Position numbers and translations under genes: made by a program. Below the pieces are notes generated by a model that searched no databases, was not told the DNA's origin, and saw nothing but the letters and a program-made list of their open reading frames with translations. Positions 1 to 7,885 of a stretch of DNA of 64,000 nt are shown piece after piece. The first letter of the stretch is position 1. Every line of letters starts with the position of its first letter. The DNA comes from Microbacterium sp. LWH11-1.2 (GTDB taxonomy: Bacteria > Actinomycetota > Actinomycetes > Actinomycetales > Microbacteriaceae): positions 372,001 through 436,000 of the forward strand of contig NZ_CP151636.1 in NCBI RefSeq assembly GCF_038397745.1, written 5' to 3'.

Positions 1-633
1 GCGAGTCGGGAGGCCGGTGCCGCCGCCGAGCGCGCCCGCCTCGCCCGGGAGGTGCACGACACGATCGCGCAGAGCCTCACCAGCATCGTGATGCTCGCCG
101 AGCGCAGCCGCCGGGACGGCTCCCCGGAGGCGATCGCCCTCATCGAGGATGCCGCGCGCGAGGCGCTGCGCGAAGCGAGGGCCCTCGTCGTCGTCGAGTC
201 CTCGGCGGCCGATCCCTCGGGGTCGCTCGCCGAGGCGCTGCGGCGGCTCGGCGAGAGGTTCAGCCGCGAGACCGGCCTTCCGGTCTCGGTCGACGCCTCG
301 CCGCTCGTCGTCCCGAGAGACCTCCAGGTCGTCCTCCTGCGCTGCGCGCAGGAGGGCCTCGCGAACGTGCGCAAGCACGCGGCCGCCGGAGCGGCGTCGC
401 TCGTGCTGACCGTGGACGACGATGCCGTCCTGGTCGTGACCGACGACGGTCGCGGCCTGCGCGGCGCCCGTCCTGACGGCGGAGACATCGGTGAAGGCGG
501 CGGGTTCGGCCTCGCCGGCATGCGCGATCGGGTCGCCCTCGTGGGCGGCACGCTCGAGGCGCGCGACGGCGAGACCTCCGGGACGACGCTCACCGTGCGC
601 ATCCCGCTCGCCGTCGGGCAGGAGACGGCATGA
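1..633 (+). CDS. Two-component sensor histidine kinase, C-terminal part (NarL/DesK type)
   Basis: The gene is cut by the window start; its frame is open from base 1, so about 210 residues remain. The fragment begins in the dimerisation/phosphoacceptor helix with LAREVHDTIAQS, where the His of the VHDT motif is the expected autophosphorylation site of the HisKA_3 family. A HATPase_c domain follows, with an N-box near GLANVRKH, a DDGRG G-box and GGGFGLAGMRDR. It phosphorylates the response regulator encoded next, whose start overlaps its stop (ATGA at 630-633), so the two are co-translated. The input domain lies outside the window and the stimulus is unknown. Confidence 0.93.
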   Translation, partial: ASREAGAAAERARLAREVHDTIAQSLTSIVMLAERSRRDGSPEAIALIEDAAREALREARALVVVESSAADPSGSLAEALRRLGERFSRETGLPVSVDASPLVVPRDLQVVLLRCAQEGLANVRKHAAAGAASLVLTVDDDAVLVVTDDGRGLRGARPDGGDIGEGGGFGLAGMRDRVALVGGTLEARDGETSGTTLTVRIPLAVGQETA

Positions 634-1253
634 TCCGCGTCATCGTCGTGGACGACCATCCGATCGTCCGGTCCGGCATCGTCGGCCTGCTCTCGCTGGA
701 CGACGAGATCGATGTGGTCGGCGAGGCCGCCGACGGCGCCGAAGCCATCGAGCTGGCCTCGGCCCTGCGCCCCGACGTCGTGCTCATGGACCTGCGCATG
801 CCGAACGTGTCCGGCGCAGACGCCACCGCGCGGATCACCTCGGGACTCCCGGGGGTGCGGGTGCTCGTGCTCACGACGCACGAGGGAGACGACGACATCC
901 TCGGCGCGATCGAGGCGGGCGCGAGCGGCTATCTGCTCAAGGCCGCGCCCCAGGCCGAGATCGTCGCCGGCATCCGATCCGTCGCCGAGGGGCACACCGT
1001 CCTGGCGCCCAGCATCGCGGCGACGCTCGTCACCCGCATGCGTCGGGAGGAGTCGACGCGCCCGTCGCTCAGCCCTCGAGAGCTCGAGGTGCTGCGCCTC
1101 GTGTCACGCGGCCGGAGCAACCCGGAGATCGCCCGCGAGCTCTTCATCGGCGAGGCGACGGTGAAGACGCATCTGCTGCATGTCTTCGAGAAGCTCGAGG
1201 TCTCGGACCGGACCCGAGCGGTCACGCTGGCGCTGGAGCTCGGTCTGCTCTGA
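630..1253 (+). CDS. NarL/LuxR-family response regulator
   Basis: This 207-residue protein is of typical length for the NarL family. The receiver domain (about 1-120) has the acidic pair D8/D9, phosphoacceptor D54 in LMDLRMP and a Lys in LLKAAP. The C-terminal LuxR helix-turn-helix starts at LSPRELEVLRLV (about residue 148) and includes NPEIARELFIGEATVKTHL. It is translationally coupled to the upstream kinase and should act as its DNA-binding output. Targets cannot be read from the sequence. The convergent desaturase gene starts its stop codon 28 bp downstream. Confidence 0.95.
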   Translation: MIRVIVVDDHPIVRSGIVGLLSLDDEIDVVGEAADGAEAIELASALRPDVVLMDLRMPNVSGADATARITSGLPGVRVLVLTTHEGDDDILGAIEAGASGYLLKAAPQAEIVAGIRSVAEGHTVLAPSIAATLVTRMRREESTRPSLSPRELEVLRLVSRGRSNPEIARELFIGEATVKTHLLHVFEKLEVSDRTRAVTLALELGLL

Positions 1254-1281
1254 GACCGCGCCCCGGCGCCCGGCGCTGCGG

Positions 1282-2454
1282 CTACGCGCGGCCGAACTGC
1301 GCGACGGCCGGGCAGTCGAACGGGTCGGCGCCGGCGGAGAGCCCCACACGGTTGAGATAGTCGATCACGATCTTGTACGACCGCAGAAGGCTCGTCTCCG
1401 TGTACGGCACGTTGTTCGCCGCGCAGTAGTCGCGGACGATCTCGCGCGCCTTGGCCAGGTGCGGCCGCGGCATGCTCGGGAACAGGTGGTGCTCCACCTG
1501 GTAGTTCAGGCCGCCCATGAGCCAGGTCGTCCACCATCCGCCGCTGATGTTGCGGGAGGTGCGGACCTGCTTGGTGAAGAAGTCGAGGCGGGCCTTGGGA
1601 TCGATGATCGGCATGCCCTTGTGGTTGGGGGCGAACGCGGCCCCCATGTAGACGCCGAAGACGGCGAACTGCACGCCCATGAAGGCGAACGCCATTCCGA
1701 GGGGGAGCATCATGAACACGGGCACGAGGATGAGGGCGAACCGCAGGGCGATGATGCTGAGCTCGGTCCAGCGGCCCTTCACGTTCTTCGTCGTCGTGAG
1801 GTACTTCAGACCGAGGAAGTGGAGGTTCAGCCCCTCGAGCGTGAGCAGGGGGAAGAAGAGCCAGCCCTGCTTGCGGGTGATCAGCTTGATCAGGCCCTTC
1901 GCCTTCGCGGCGTCCTCTTCGAGGAACGAGATCGTATCGACCTCGATGTCGGGGTCCTTGCCGACCTGGTTCGGGTTTCCGTGGTGCTTGGTGTGCTTCG
2001 AGTCCCACCACGAGTAGCTCATGCCGATGCTGGCGATCACGATGCGGGCCAGCTTGAAGTTCGCCGGCCCCGTGGTCAGGATCTGGCGGTGCGCCGCCTC
2101 GTGTCCGAGGAACGCGATCTGGGTGAGCACGATGCCGAGACCTGCGGCGATGAGCAGCTGGAACCAGCTGTCGCCGAGCAGGATGAAGCCCGTGATCAGT
2201 CCGCCGAGGGCGACGGCGATGCCGGCCGCGACGGCGACGTAGAACCACTGCGCGCGACGCAGGAGACCCGTCTCCTTCACGACCTGCGAGACCTGCTTGT
2301 AGGCCTGGGCCATCGGAGGGAACTCCGCGTTGCCGGCGTAGGTCTGACGGATCGGACCCAGCGTTGCCGCGGTCGTTTCGATCTGTGTGATGGAGATGAT
2401 GCTCTCCCGTCGATCGGAGCCCTTGAGCTGTGAAAGCCCAAGGCGACTGCCCAA
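1282..2454 (-). CDS. Membrane fatty acid desaturase
   Basis: An integral membrane acyl desaturase of up to 390 residues that would insert a double bond into acyl-CoA or acyl-lipid chains using a di-iron centre. The three histidine boxes are visible: HEAAH, HTKHH and QVEHH (in QVEHHLFPSMP), with hydrophobic helices between them. The start is uncertain. The longest frame begins with TTG at 2454; an internal ATG at 2313 would drop residues (AATLGPIRQTYAGN) that look like part of the family N-terminus. A good Shine-Dalgarno-like GGGAG lies at about 2404-2408 just before two ATC codons, with no ATG or GTG there. Membrane fluidity adaptation is the likely role, with the adjacent two-component system a possible but unproven controller. 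Confidence 0.88.
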   Translation of the reverse strand: MGSRLGLSQLKGSDRRESIISITQIETTAATLGPIRQTYAGNAEFPPMAQAYKQVSQVVKETGLLRRAQWFYVAVAAGIAVALGGLITGFILLGDSWFQLLIAAGLGIVLTQIAFLGHEAAHRQILTTGPANFKLARIVIASIGMSYSWWDSKHTKHHGNPNQVGKDPDIEVDTISFLEEDAAKAKGLIKLITRKQGWLFFPLLTLEGLNLHFLGLKYLTTTKNVKGRWTELSIIALRFALILVPVFMMLPLGMAFAFMGVQFAVFGVYMGAAFAPNHKGMPIIDPKARLDFFTKQVRTSRNISGGWWTTWLMGGLNYQVEHHLFPSMPRPHLAKAREIVRDYCAANNVPYTETSLLRSYKIVIDYLNRVGLSAGADPFDCPAVAQFGRA

Positions 2455-2539
2455 CGCTTACCTCACGATAGCCCGACCCACATACGGCTCCGGGAATACA
2501 TCCGGGGCCCTTGACGCGCCGCTTTCCGTGTGCTCGGCG

Positions 2540-2839
2540 TCAGGCGCGAGCGCGTCGCGGACGACGGCGGAACGCACGGGGAAGCACGAGTGCACGGCCC
2601 TGCGCGATCGGGGCCTTGGCGTGCTGGCGGCGCTCGAGAGCGGAGCGCGCGTCATCGAGGGAGTCGAAGGCGCCGAGCTCGGTGCCGTGGTTGTCGCGCA
2701 CGAGGTGCGCGGTGCCGTCGAACTCGACGAAACCGGCGAATTCGCCGTTCCGGGTCGCGACGTGCACGTCGGCGTCGGCCTGCTTCCAGGTCAACGGATC
2801 GGATGGGGGGAAGGTGGTGGTGCTCATGGTGATGCTCAT
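2540..2839 (-). CDS. Small conserved-looking hypothetical protein
   Basis: A 99-residue product from ATG at 2839 (a second ATG at 2827 is equally possible); neither has a strong ribosome binding site. The centre reads as a small beta-rich domain (EFAGFVEFDGTAHLVRDN, then ELGAFDSLDDARSALE). The tail is Arg-rich (FRRRPRRARA), which could be a nucleic acid or membrane contact. I recognise no family and assign no function. It lies between the desaturase and dioxygenase genes on the same strand. Confidence 0.5.
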   Translation of the reverse strand: MSITMSTTTFPPSDPLTWKQADADVHVATRNGEFAGFVEFDGTAHLVRDNHGTELGAFDSLDDARSALERRQHAKAPIAQGRALVLPRAFRRRPRRARA

Positions 2840-3031
2840 TGCTGTGTGGCGGGCACGCGTGGGCGCTCCGCAAGATGTGAGATTCAGAGCGGATGCCGCG
2901 CGCATCGATGTGCGTGGTCCGTGATGGCCCTGATCAGTGGCGACGTGGCGGCCGAGAGGGGCACAGCACACACGTTGCATGAACAGTGTAGCAGACCCTG
3001 CCGCACCCTCCTCCGCCTCCGTCTCACCGAC

Positions 3032-4006
3032 TCAGTTCGAGGGCGGCTGGCCGCCTCCTCCCGGACCCCCCGCACCGCCGCCCGGTGCACCACCGGCGGC
3101 CGGCGTGGTGCTCGTGTCGACGCCGACCACGAGCGTCGCCGTGTACCCCTTCGTCGCATCGCCGCTGAGGGTGGCGAGCTGCGCGGCGCCCGCGTCGTCG
3201 CCGAACACGTTGTCGCCCGCGAGCGTGACCTGGGCCAGGTTCTGCGCGGACCCCGCATACGCGGACTGCGCATAGACGGCCGAGCAGGCTGCCTCGGGAA
3301 GCGCCATCTGCGAGGTCGCGATCGCGTTGGCGGCGTCGGTGATCGACGCGGCGTCGGGGAACACCTCGAAGTGGATGTGCGGCCATCGACCCGAGTAGCA
3401 GCCGGGGAAGATCGAGGTGAACGACACCCTGCCGTCGGCATCCGCCACCTGCACGCCGCGCAGATAGGTGACGTCCTCCAGGCCTGAGGAGTAGAGGGAG
3501 TACTCGCCCTGCGCCGTGCAGTGCCACGCGTAGACGGCGACGCCGGCGAAGGGGACGCCGCCGTTCGCCAGATCGACGATCTGGAAGGCGATGGTGAGCG
3601 GCACGCCGTCGGCCGTCGCCGCCCCGTCGATCGACGAGCGGATGTCGCGGCGGATGATGCCGGAGTCCTCGAGGACGTCCGGCCCGTTGGAGCCGTCGCC
3701 GGGATAGGGCCCCGCGGTCTCGTCGGGGATCTCCCCCGTCACGACCGCGTCCCCGGCGGTGGGCGTCGGCGTCACGGTCGGCGTGGGCGTCGCGGTCGCC
3801 CCGCCGGAGGCGGCCGGCGCGCAGGCGGCCAGCACGACGGCGCCGACACCGAGCCCGGCGAGGCCGAGGATGCCGCGGCGGCTCATCAGCGTGCCGATGT
3901 CGAAGACCACGCCCTGGTCGACGACCTCCTCGTCGGCCCGATCGAGCAGCCGCCCCTCGTAGGCGGGACCGTCGGGTGTCTGGATGGGTTCGGGGATACG
4001 GCTCAT
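3032..4006 (-). CDS. Tat-exported intradiol ring-cleavage dioxygenase-like lipoprotein
   Basis: 324 residues. An unusually long N-terminal extension (about 40 residues) precedes a twin-arginine signal (MSRRGILGLAGLG) that ends in a lipobox LAAC, so the protein should be exported folded and lipid-anchored. A Thr/Pro linker follows. The catalytic domain resembles the protocatechuate 3,4-dioxygenase superfamily: a Tyr in YLRGVQVADADG and the GCYSGRWPHIHFEV block, whose two His and a Tyr would be Fe(III) ligands. The tail is Gly/Pro-rich (GGAPGGGAGGPGGGG). Family members cleave catechol-type aromatics, but the substrate of secreted actinobacterial versions is not known to me. Confidence 0.88.
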   Translation of the reverse strand: MSRIPEPIQTPDGPAYEGRLLDRADEEVVDQGVVFDIGTLMSRRGILGLAGLGVGAVVLAACAPAASGGATATPTPTVTPTPTAGDAVVTGEIPDETAGPYPGDGSNGPDVLEDSGIIRRDIRSSIDGAATADGVPLTIAFQIVDLANGGVPFAGVAVYAWHCTAQGEYSLYSSGLEDVTYLRGVQVADADGRVSFTSIFPGCYSGRWPHIHFEVFPDAASITDAANAIATSQMALPEAACSAVYAQSAYAGSAQNLAQVTLAGDNVFGDDAGAAQLATLSGDATKGYTATLVVGVDTSTTPAAGGAPGGGAGGPGGGGQPPSN

Positions 4007-4096
4007 GGTCGGGCTCCTCTCGAGTGAACCGATGGTGGGTCGTCACCATGGTCCTCAACCACTCGATCAGGATGCTCTGCCCGGGCTATGGGCTTC

Positions 4097-5293
4097 CTAT
4101 GTCTCGGAGCGCGGCGCGGTGACGGAGTCGCGCGGCACCGGAGGACGGAGGACCAGCACCACGACGACGATCACCAGGATCAGTGCGGAGAGCGTCACCG
4201 GGATCGGAAGCACGGGGTCGAGCAGCACGAGGAGAGCGCCGACCGGGACGACCGTGTTCACGACACGGTCGGCGTTCTCCCGGATCGCGATCCACCAGAT
4301 GCCGATCAGGAACACGGCGATCGGGATCGTGACGGTGAACGAGGCGGCGATGTTGGAGATGTGGCTCTCGTGCGTCAGCACGTCGAGCTCCACCTCGATG
4401 CCGGCGGAGAACGCGGCCGCGGCCGCGAAGACGAAGTAGTGCGTGTACCCGTACCGCAGGGAGTTGCGGAAGCTGCTGATCGCGCGGTGATGCGGCGGCC
4501 AGAAGTAGATCCACCAGAGGGATGCCGTCACCACGAGCGTCAGCACCGAGATCGCGATCAGCGGACCGAGGGTCTCGACCTCGTCGAGCGCGTCGATGAT
4601 CGCGTTCGCCGAGGCCAGCAGGCTCTCGCCGAGCACGATCAGCGTGAACAGACCGTAGCGCTCGGTGATGTGATGCGGATGCCACGGCGTCTGCTGCCGG
4701 TACTCGGCGAAGACCGGCACGCCGATCTCGATCAGCAGGAACACCACGAAGGCAACGATCTGCAAGGGACCGACCGGCACCAGCAGGAAAAGCACCCACA
4801 GCACCTGGACGGCGGCGATGCCGACGGCGTAGCGTATCGTCGCCGCACGCAGCGGTCCCGCCGAACGGGAGGCGCGCAGCCACTGCGCGACCATCGCGAT
4901 GCGCATCACGACGTAGCCGAGCACCACGACCGTGAAGTCCCCCTCGTTGAACGCCCGCGGGATCCCCGCCGCGAAGACGAGGACGCCGCCCATCTGCACG
5001 AACGTCGTGACGCGGTACAGCCAGTCGTCGGTGTCGAACGAGGTCGCGAACCAGGTGAAGTTCATCCACGCCCACCAGATCGCGAAGAACAGCATGGCGT
5101 AGGAGGTGATGCCGTGCAGGAAGTCGCCGTGGCTGAGGGCGTGATGCAGCTGCGCCGAGGCGATGCTGACGGCGACGACGAAGACGAGGTCGAAGAACAG
5201 CTCCAGCGTGCTCGCGGTGCGGTGCGGCTGGGCGGGATCGCGCGGCAGCATGGTGCGAAGCTGGAAGCGCGAGGCGGCGGAGTTCACGGTCAC
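4097..5293 (-). CDS. Low temperature requirement protein A (LtrA) family membrane protein
   Basis: 398 residues, starting MTVNSAASRFQLRTMLPRD. The protein has many hydrophobic helices and the LtrA-family N-terminal signature RTASTLELFFDLVFVVAV, then HHALSHGD, WWAWMNFTWFATSFDTDD and ERYGLFTLIVLGES. The family is named from a Listeria locus linked to growth at low temperature; its biochemical role is unresolved. The gene diverges from the exopolysaccharide locus, and the 5294-5536 interval holds the promoter region of that locus. Confidence 0.9.
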   Translation of the reverse strand: MTVNSAASRFQLRTMLPRDPAQPHRTASTLELFFDLVFVVAVSIASAQLHHALSHGDFLHGITSYAMLFFAIWWAWMNFTWFATSFDTDDWLYRVTTFVQMGGVLVFAAGIPRAFNEGDFTVVVLGYVVMRIAMVAQWLRASRSAGPLRAATIRYAVGIAAVQVLWVLFLLVPVGPLQIVAFVVFLLIEIGVPVFAEYRQQTPWHPHHITERYGLFTLIVLGESLLASANAIIDALDEVETLGPLIAISVLTLVVTASLWWIYFWPPHHRAISSFRNSLRYGYTHYFVFAAAAAFSAGIEVELDVLTHESHISNIAASFTVTIPIAVFLIGIWWIAIRENADRVVNTVVPVGALLVLLDPVLPIPVTLSALILVIVVVVLVLRPPVPRDSVTAPRSET

Positions 5294-5320
5294 CGCGCCA
5301 GGATAGCCCCCTCCGGAATA

Positions 5321-5349
5321 TTGATACGTCCATTCGGCGGAGATATCTT
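5321..5349 (+). promoter_or_regulatory. Candidate sigma70-type promoter for the exopolysaccharide operon
   Basis: TTGATA at 5321-5326 and TATCTT at 5344-5349 are separated by 17 bp, a good match to the vegetative consensus. A second -10-like TACAGT lies at 5371-5376. The rest of 5350-5494 has no gene I can support and is presumably 5' leader RNA. Confidence 0.4.
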
Positions 5350-5536
5350 CCGCTCACGCCATCCATCCGCTACAGTGTTCAAAGTCTGCTGTGCCTGCTG
5401 CTAGCGACCGCCGTGTGGGACGGCGAAATGCACTCCGTGAGTGGGATCACCGAGTTCCAGCAGGACCCGAGGGGTCGGGACGCAGACGATTGCCGTGAAC
5501 GTGGGGTTCATGGTCTGGGGAAATCTGGGGAATCAC

Positions 5537-5590
5537 ATGTCGCACTGGGGATTTTTGCGTACATTCACGGCTCAAGGGGCCTCGGCATGA
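5537..5590 (+). CDS. Putative 17-residue leader peptide coupled to the sugar transferase gene
   Basis: ATG at 5537 is preceded by CTGGGGAA (5525-5532) as ribosome binding site and encodes MSHWGFLRTFTAQGASA. Its stop TGA overlaps the sugar transferase ATG as ATGA (5587-5590), the classic arrangement for translational coupling. In-frame upstream starts exist (ATG 5510, GTG 5495). No codon run suggests amino-acid attenuation. Too short to identify by similarity, so its reality rests on the Shine-Dalgarno and the exact overlap. Confidence 0.4.
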   Translation: MSHWGFLRTFTAQGASA

Positions 5591-7119
5591 CTTCCGTCGA
5601 GGATGCTCTGAGCATCTCTCGTCCGGGCTCGGTCTTCCTGCCGATCGCCGCTCCGAGAGCGACCAAGTCGGTGACGCGCACGGTGGTCACACCTCGCGCC
5701 TCCGCGACTCTGGAAAGACGTCGCCAGTGGGAGCGCCGCTATCGGATGCGACTGCGGATCACGGATGCGGCCGTCATCCTGTTCGCCGTCGTCCTGACCG
5801 CGACGGTCCAGCTGAGCGCCGGCATCACCGGGTTCGAGGTCCTTCGAGACGGCGTCCCCCTCGCCGCTCTCTGGTACTTCATGCTCAGTGCTCTGCACAC
5901 GCGGGACGCCGCGTTGTTCCGTGCGAGTGCCACCGAGTACCGCGGCGTGGTCCACGCCAGCGGGCTCGCCTTCGGGATCATCGCCATCGTGGCGGTGCTG
6001 CTCGCATGGGAGTCGATGCAACTGACGCTGCTGCTGGGGCTGCCCGTCGGTGTGCTGACTCTTCTGGTGACCCGGTGGTTGTGGCGCCACTGGCTCCAGG
6101 CCCAACGCACGCAGGGGAGGTTCGCCTCGCGGACCCTCGTCGTGGGCAACAGGGATGACGTCGAGTACGTGGTGCGCACCCTGCACCCGATCGGCGCGTC
6201 CGGCTACCAGGTGGTCGGCGCGACGCTCCTCGACGGCAATGCCCGCGAGGTGGAGATCGACGGCGCGGTGTTCCCCGTTCTGGGGAACGTGAACACCGTG
6301 TCGTCGGTCGCCGCCGAGCTGGGAGCCGACACGATCATCGTGGCCAGCCGTCCCGAGGGCGAGCCCGAGTTCGTGAAGCAGCTGAGCTGGCAGCTCGAGG
6401 GGACCGCTGCCGAGCTCGTGCTGTCGAGCCGTCTCACCGACGTCGCAGGCCCCCGGATCTCGTTCGCGCCCGTCGAGGGGCTGCCGCTCATCCAGGTCAA
6501 GATCCCGACGTACGAAGGCGGGGTGCACGTGCTCAAGCGCGCGCTCGACATCGCCGTCGCCACGGTCGCGCTGATCCCGATCGGACTGCTGACTCCGGTC
6601 CTCGCCGCGCTCATCAAGCTCGACTCTCCCGGACCCGTGTTCTTCTTCCAGGAGCGCGTGGGCCGCGACGGCCGCACGTTCAAGATCGTCAAGTTCCGCT
6701 CGATGAAGACCGACGCCGAGCAGCAGCTCGCCGCCCTCAAAGAGGCGAACGAGGGCGCGGGACTCCTGTTCAAGATGAAGGACGACCCTCGGGTGACCCG
6801 CGTCGGCAGGATCCTGCGCAAGCTCTCTCTCGACGAACTGCCGCAGTTCTGGAACGTCCTCGTCGGCGACATGAGCGTGGTGGGTCCGCGTCCGCCGCTT
6901 CCGAGCGAGGTCACCGCCTACGACGGCACCATCTTCCGCCGCCTGTACATCAAGCCCGGCATCACGGGTCTGTGGCAGGTGTCCGGCCGCAGCGATCTCT
7001 CGTGGGACGAGAGCGTCCGCCTCGACCTCCGCTACGTGGAGAACTGGTCCGTGATGAACGACCTGCAGATCATGTGGCGCACCGCCAAGGCGATGGTGCA
7101 GCCGAGCGGTGCATACTGA
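5587..7119 (+). CDS. Polyprenyl glycosylphosphotransferase (initiating exopolysaccharide sugar transferase)
   Basis: 510 residues from ATG 5587 (AAGGGG upstream). The N-terminal half has about four to five membrane helices and a Rossmann-like CoA-binding-type segment (LVVGNRDDVEYVVRTLHP). The C-terminal bacterial sugar transferase domain begins at KRALDIAVATVAL and has GPVFFFQERVGRDGRTF, KIVKFRSMK, LSLDELPQFWNVLVGDMS, VGPRPPLPSE and PGITGLWQVSGRS. The family moves a sugar-1-phosphate to undecaprenyl phosphate at the inner membrane, the first step of repeat-unit assembly. It heads the operon with the WecG/TagA and flippase genes. Confidence 0.95.
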   Translation: MTSVEDALSISRPGSVFLPIAAPRATKSVTRTVVTPRASATLERRRQWERRYRMRLRITDAAVILFAVVLTATVQLSAGITGFEVLRDGVPLAALWYFMLSALHTRDAALFRASATEYRGVVHASGLAFGIIAIVAVLLAWESMQLTLLLGLPVGVLTLLVTRWLWRHWLQAQRTQGRFASRTLVVGNRDDVEYVVRTLHPIGASGYQVVGATLLDGNAREVEIDGAVFPVLGNVNTVSSVAAELGADTIIVASRPEGEPEFVKQLSWQLEGTAAELVLSSRLTDVAGPRISFAPVEGLPLIQVKIPTYEGGVHVLKRALDIAVATVALIPIGLLTPVLAALIKLDSPGPVFFFQERVGRDGRTFKIVKFRSMKTDAEQQLAALKEANEGAGLLFKMKDDPRVTRVGRILRKLSLDELPQFWNVLVGDMSVVGPRPPLPSEVTAYDGTIFRRLYIKPGITGLWQVSGRSDLSWDESVRLDLRYVENWSVMNDLQIMWRTAKAMVQPSGAY

Positions 7120-7123
7120 ACGG

Positions 7124-7885
7124 ATGAGTCCAGGGAACACGGCACCCGTCGCTGAGTCCGTCGACATCGCCGGCGTCCGCGTCGACTCGTTCACCGAGGC
7201 CTCGCTGGTCGACCACGTGCTCGAGATGGCGAAGAGCGACGGCGTCGACGTGGCGGTCGGCGTCAACGCGCACGTGTGCAACCTGGCTCGCAAGGACCCG
7301 CGGTTCCGTCGCCTCGTGGACGACGGCTCCACGTACGCCGACGGCCAGTCCGTCGTGTGGGCCGCGAAGCTGCTCGGCGGGCATCTCCCCGGGCGGCTCG
7401 CGACCACCGACATCGCCGAGCCTGTGCTGCGCGCGGCAGCGGATGCCGACATCCCGGTCTACTTCTTCGGTGCTGCAGAGGGCGTTGCCGAGCGTGCCGC
7501 GGCGATCCTCCGGGCGAAGATCCCCGGGCTGCGGCTGCGTACGCACCACGGCTACGTGGCTGCCGACCGGATCGACGAGGTCCTCGACGACATGCGGTCG
7601 CACGGCACCGGCATCCTCTTCGTCGGTATGGGGGATCCGGCGCAGCAGCTCTGGATCGACGCTCACCGCGATCGCCTGCCTCCCGCTGTCCTCACCTGCG
7701 GCGGCCTCTTCGACTGGCTCAGCGGATCGAACAAGCGCGCGCCCGCGTGGATGATCCGCGGGGGTCTGGAATGGCTGTGGCGCCTCATCATCGAGCCCCG
7801 ACGACTCGCGAAGCGGTACCTTCTGGGCAATCCGTCGTTCATGGCCGCCGTCGCGACGCAGAGACTCCGCGGGTCCAGGGCATGA
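7124..7885 (+). CDS. WecG/TagA/CpsF-family glycosyltransferase
   Basis: 253 residues from ATG 7124, four bases after the upstream stop. Family blocks are GVNAHVCNLARKDPRFR, DDGSTYADGQSVVWAAKLLG, FFGAAEGVAERAAAIL, FVGMGDPAQQLWID, CGGLFDWLSGSNKRAPAWM and GLEWLWRLIIEPRRLAKRY, the last close to the usual membrane-contacting tail. Relatives add N-acetylmannosamine-type or similar sugars to a lipid-linked intermediate. It should add the second sugar after the upstream initiating transferase. Its stop overlaps the flippase start (ATGA). Confidence 0.93.
   Translation: MSPGNTAPVAESVDIAGVRVDSFTEASLVDHVLEMAKSDGVDVAVGVNAHVCNLARKDPRFRRLVDDGSTYADGQSVVWAAKLLGGHLPGRLATTDIAEPVLRAAADADIPVYFFGAAEGVAERAAAILRAKIPGLRLRTHHGYVAADRIDEVLDDMRSHGTGILFVGMGDPAQQLWIDAHRDRLPPAVLTCGGLFDWLSGSNKRAPAWMIRGGLEWLWRLIIEPRRLAKRYLLGNPSFMAAVATQRLRGSRA

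Noticed and set aside
1180..2433. Rightward 417-codon frame over the desaturase
   Set aside because: Antisense shadow; the leftward product has all three histidine boxes.
5350..5536. Possible c-di-AMP or c-di-GMP riboswitch in the exopolysaccharide leader
   Set aside because: I could not match any conserved core sequence of those riboswitches; only short G-rich motifs are present.
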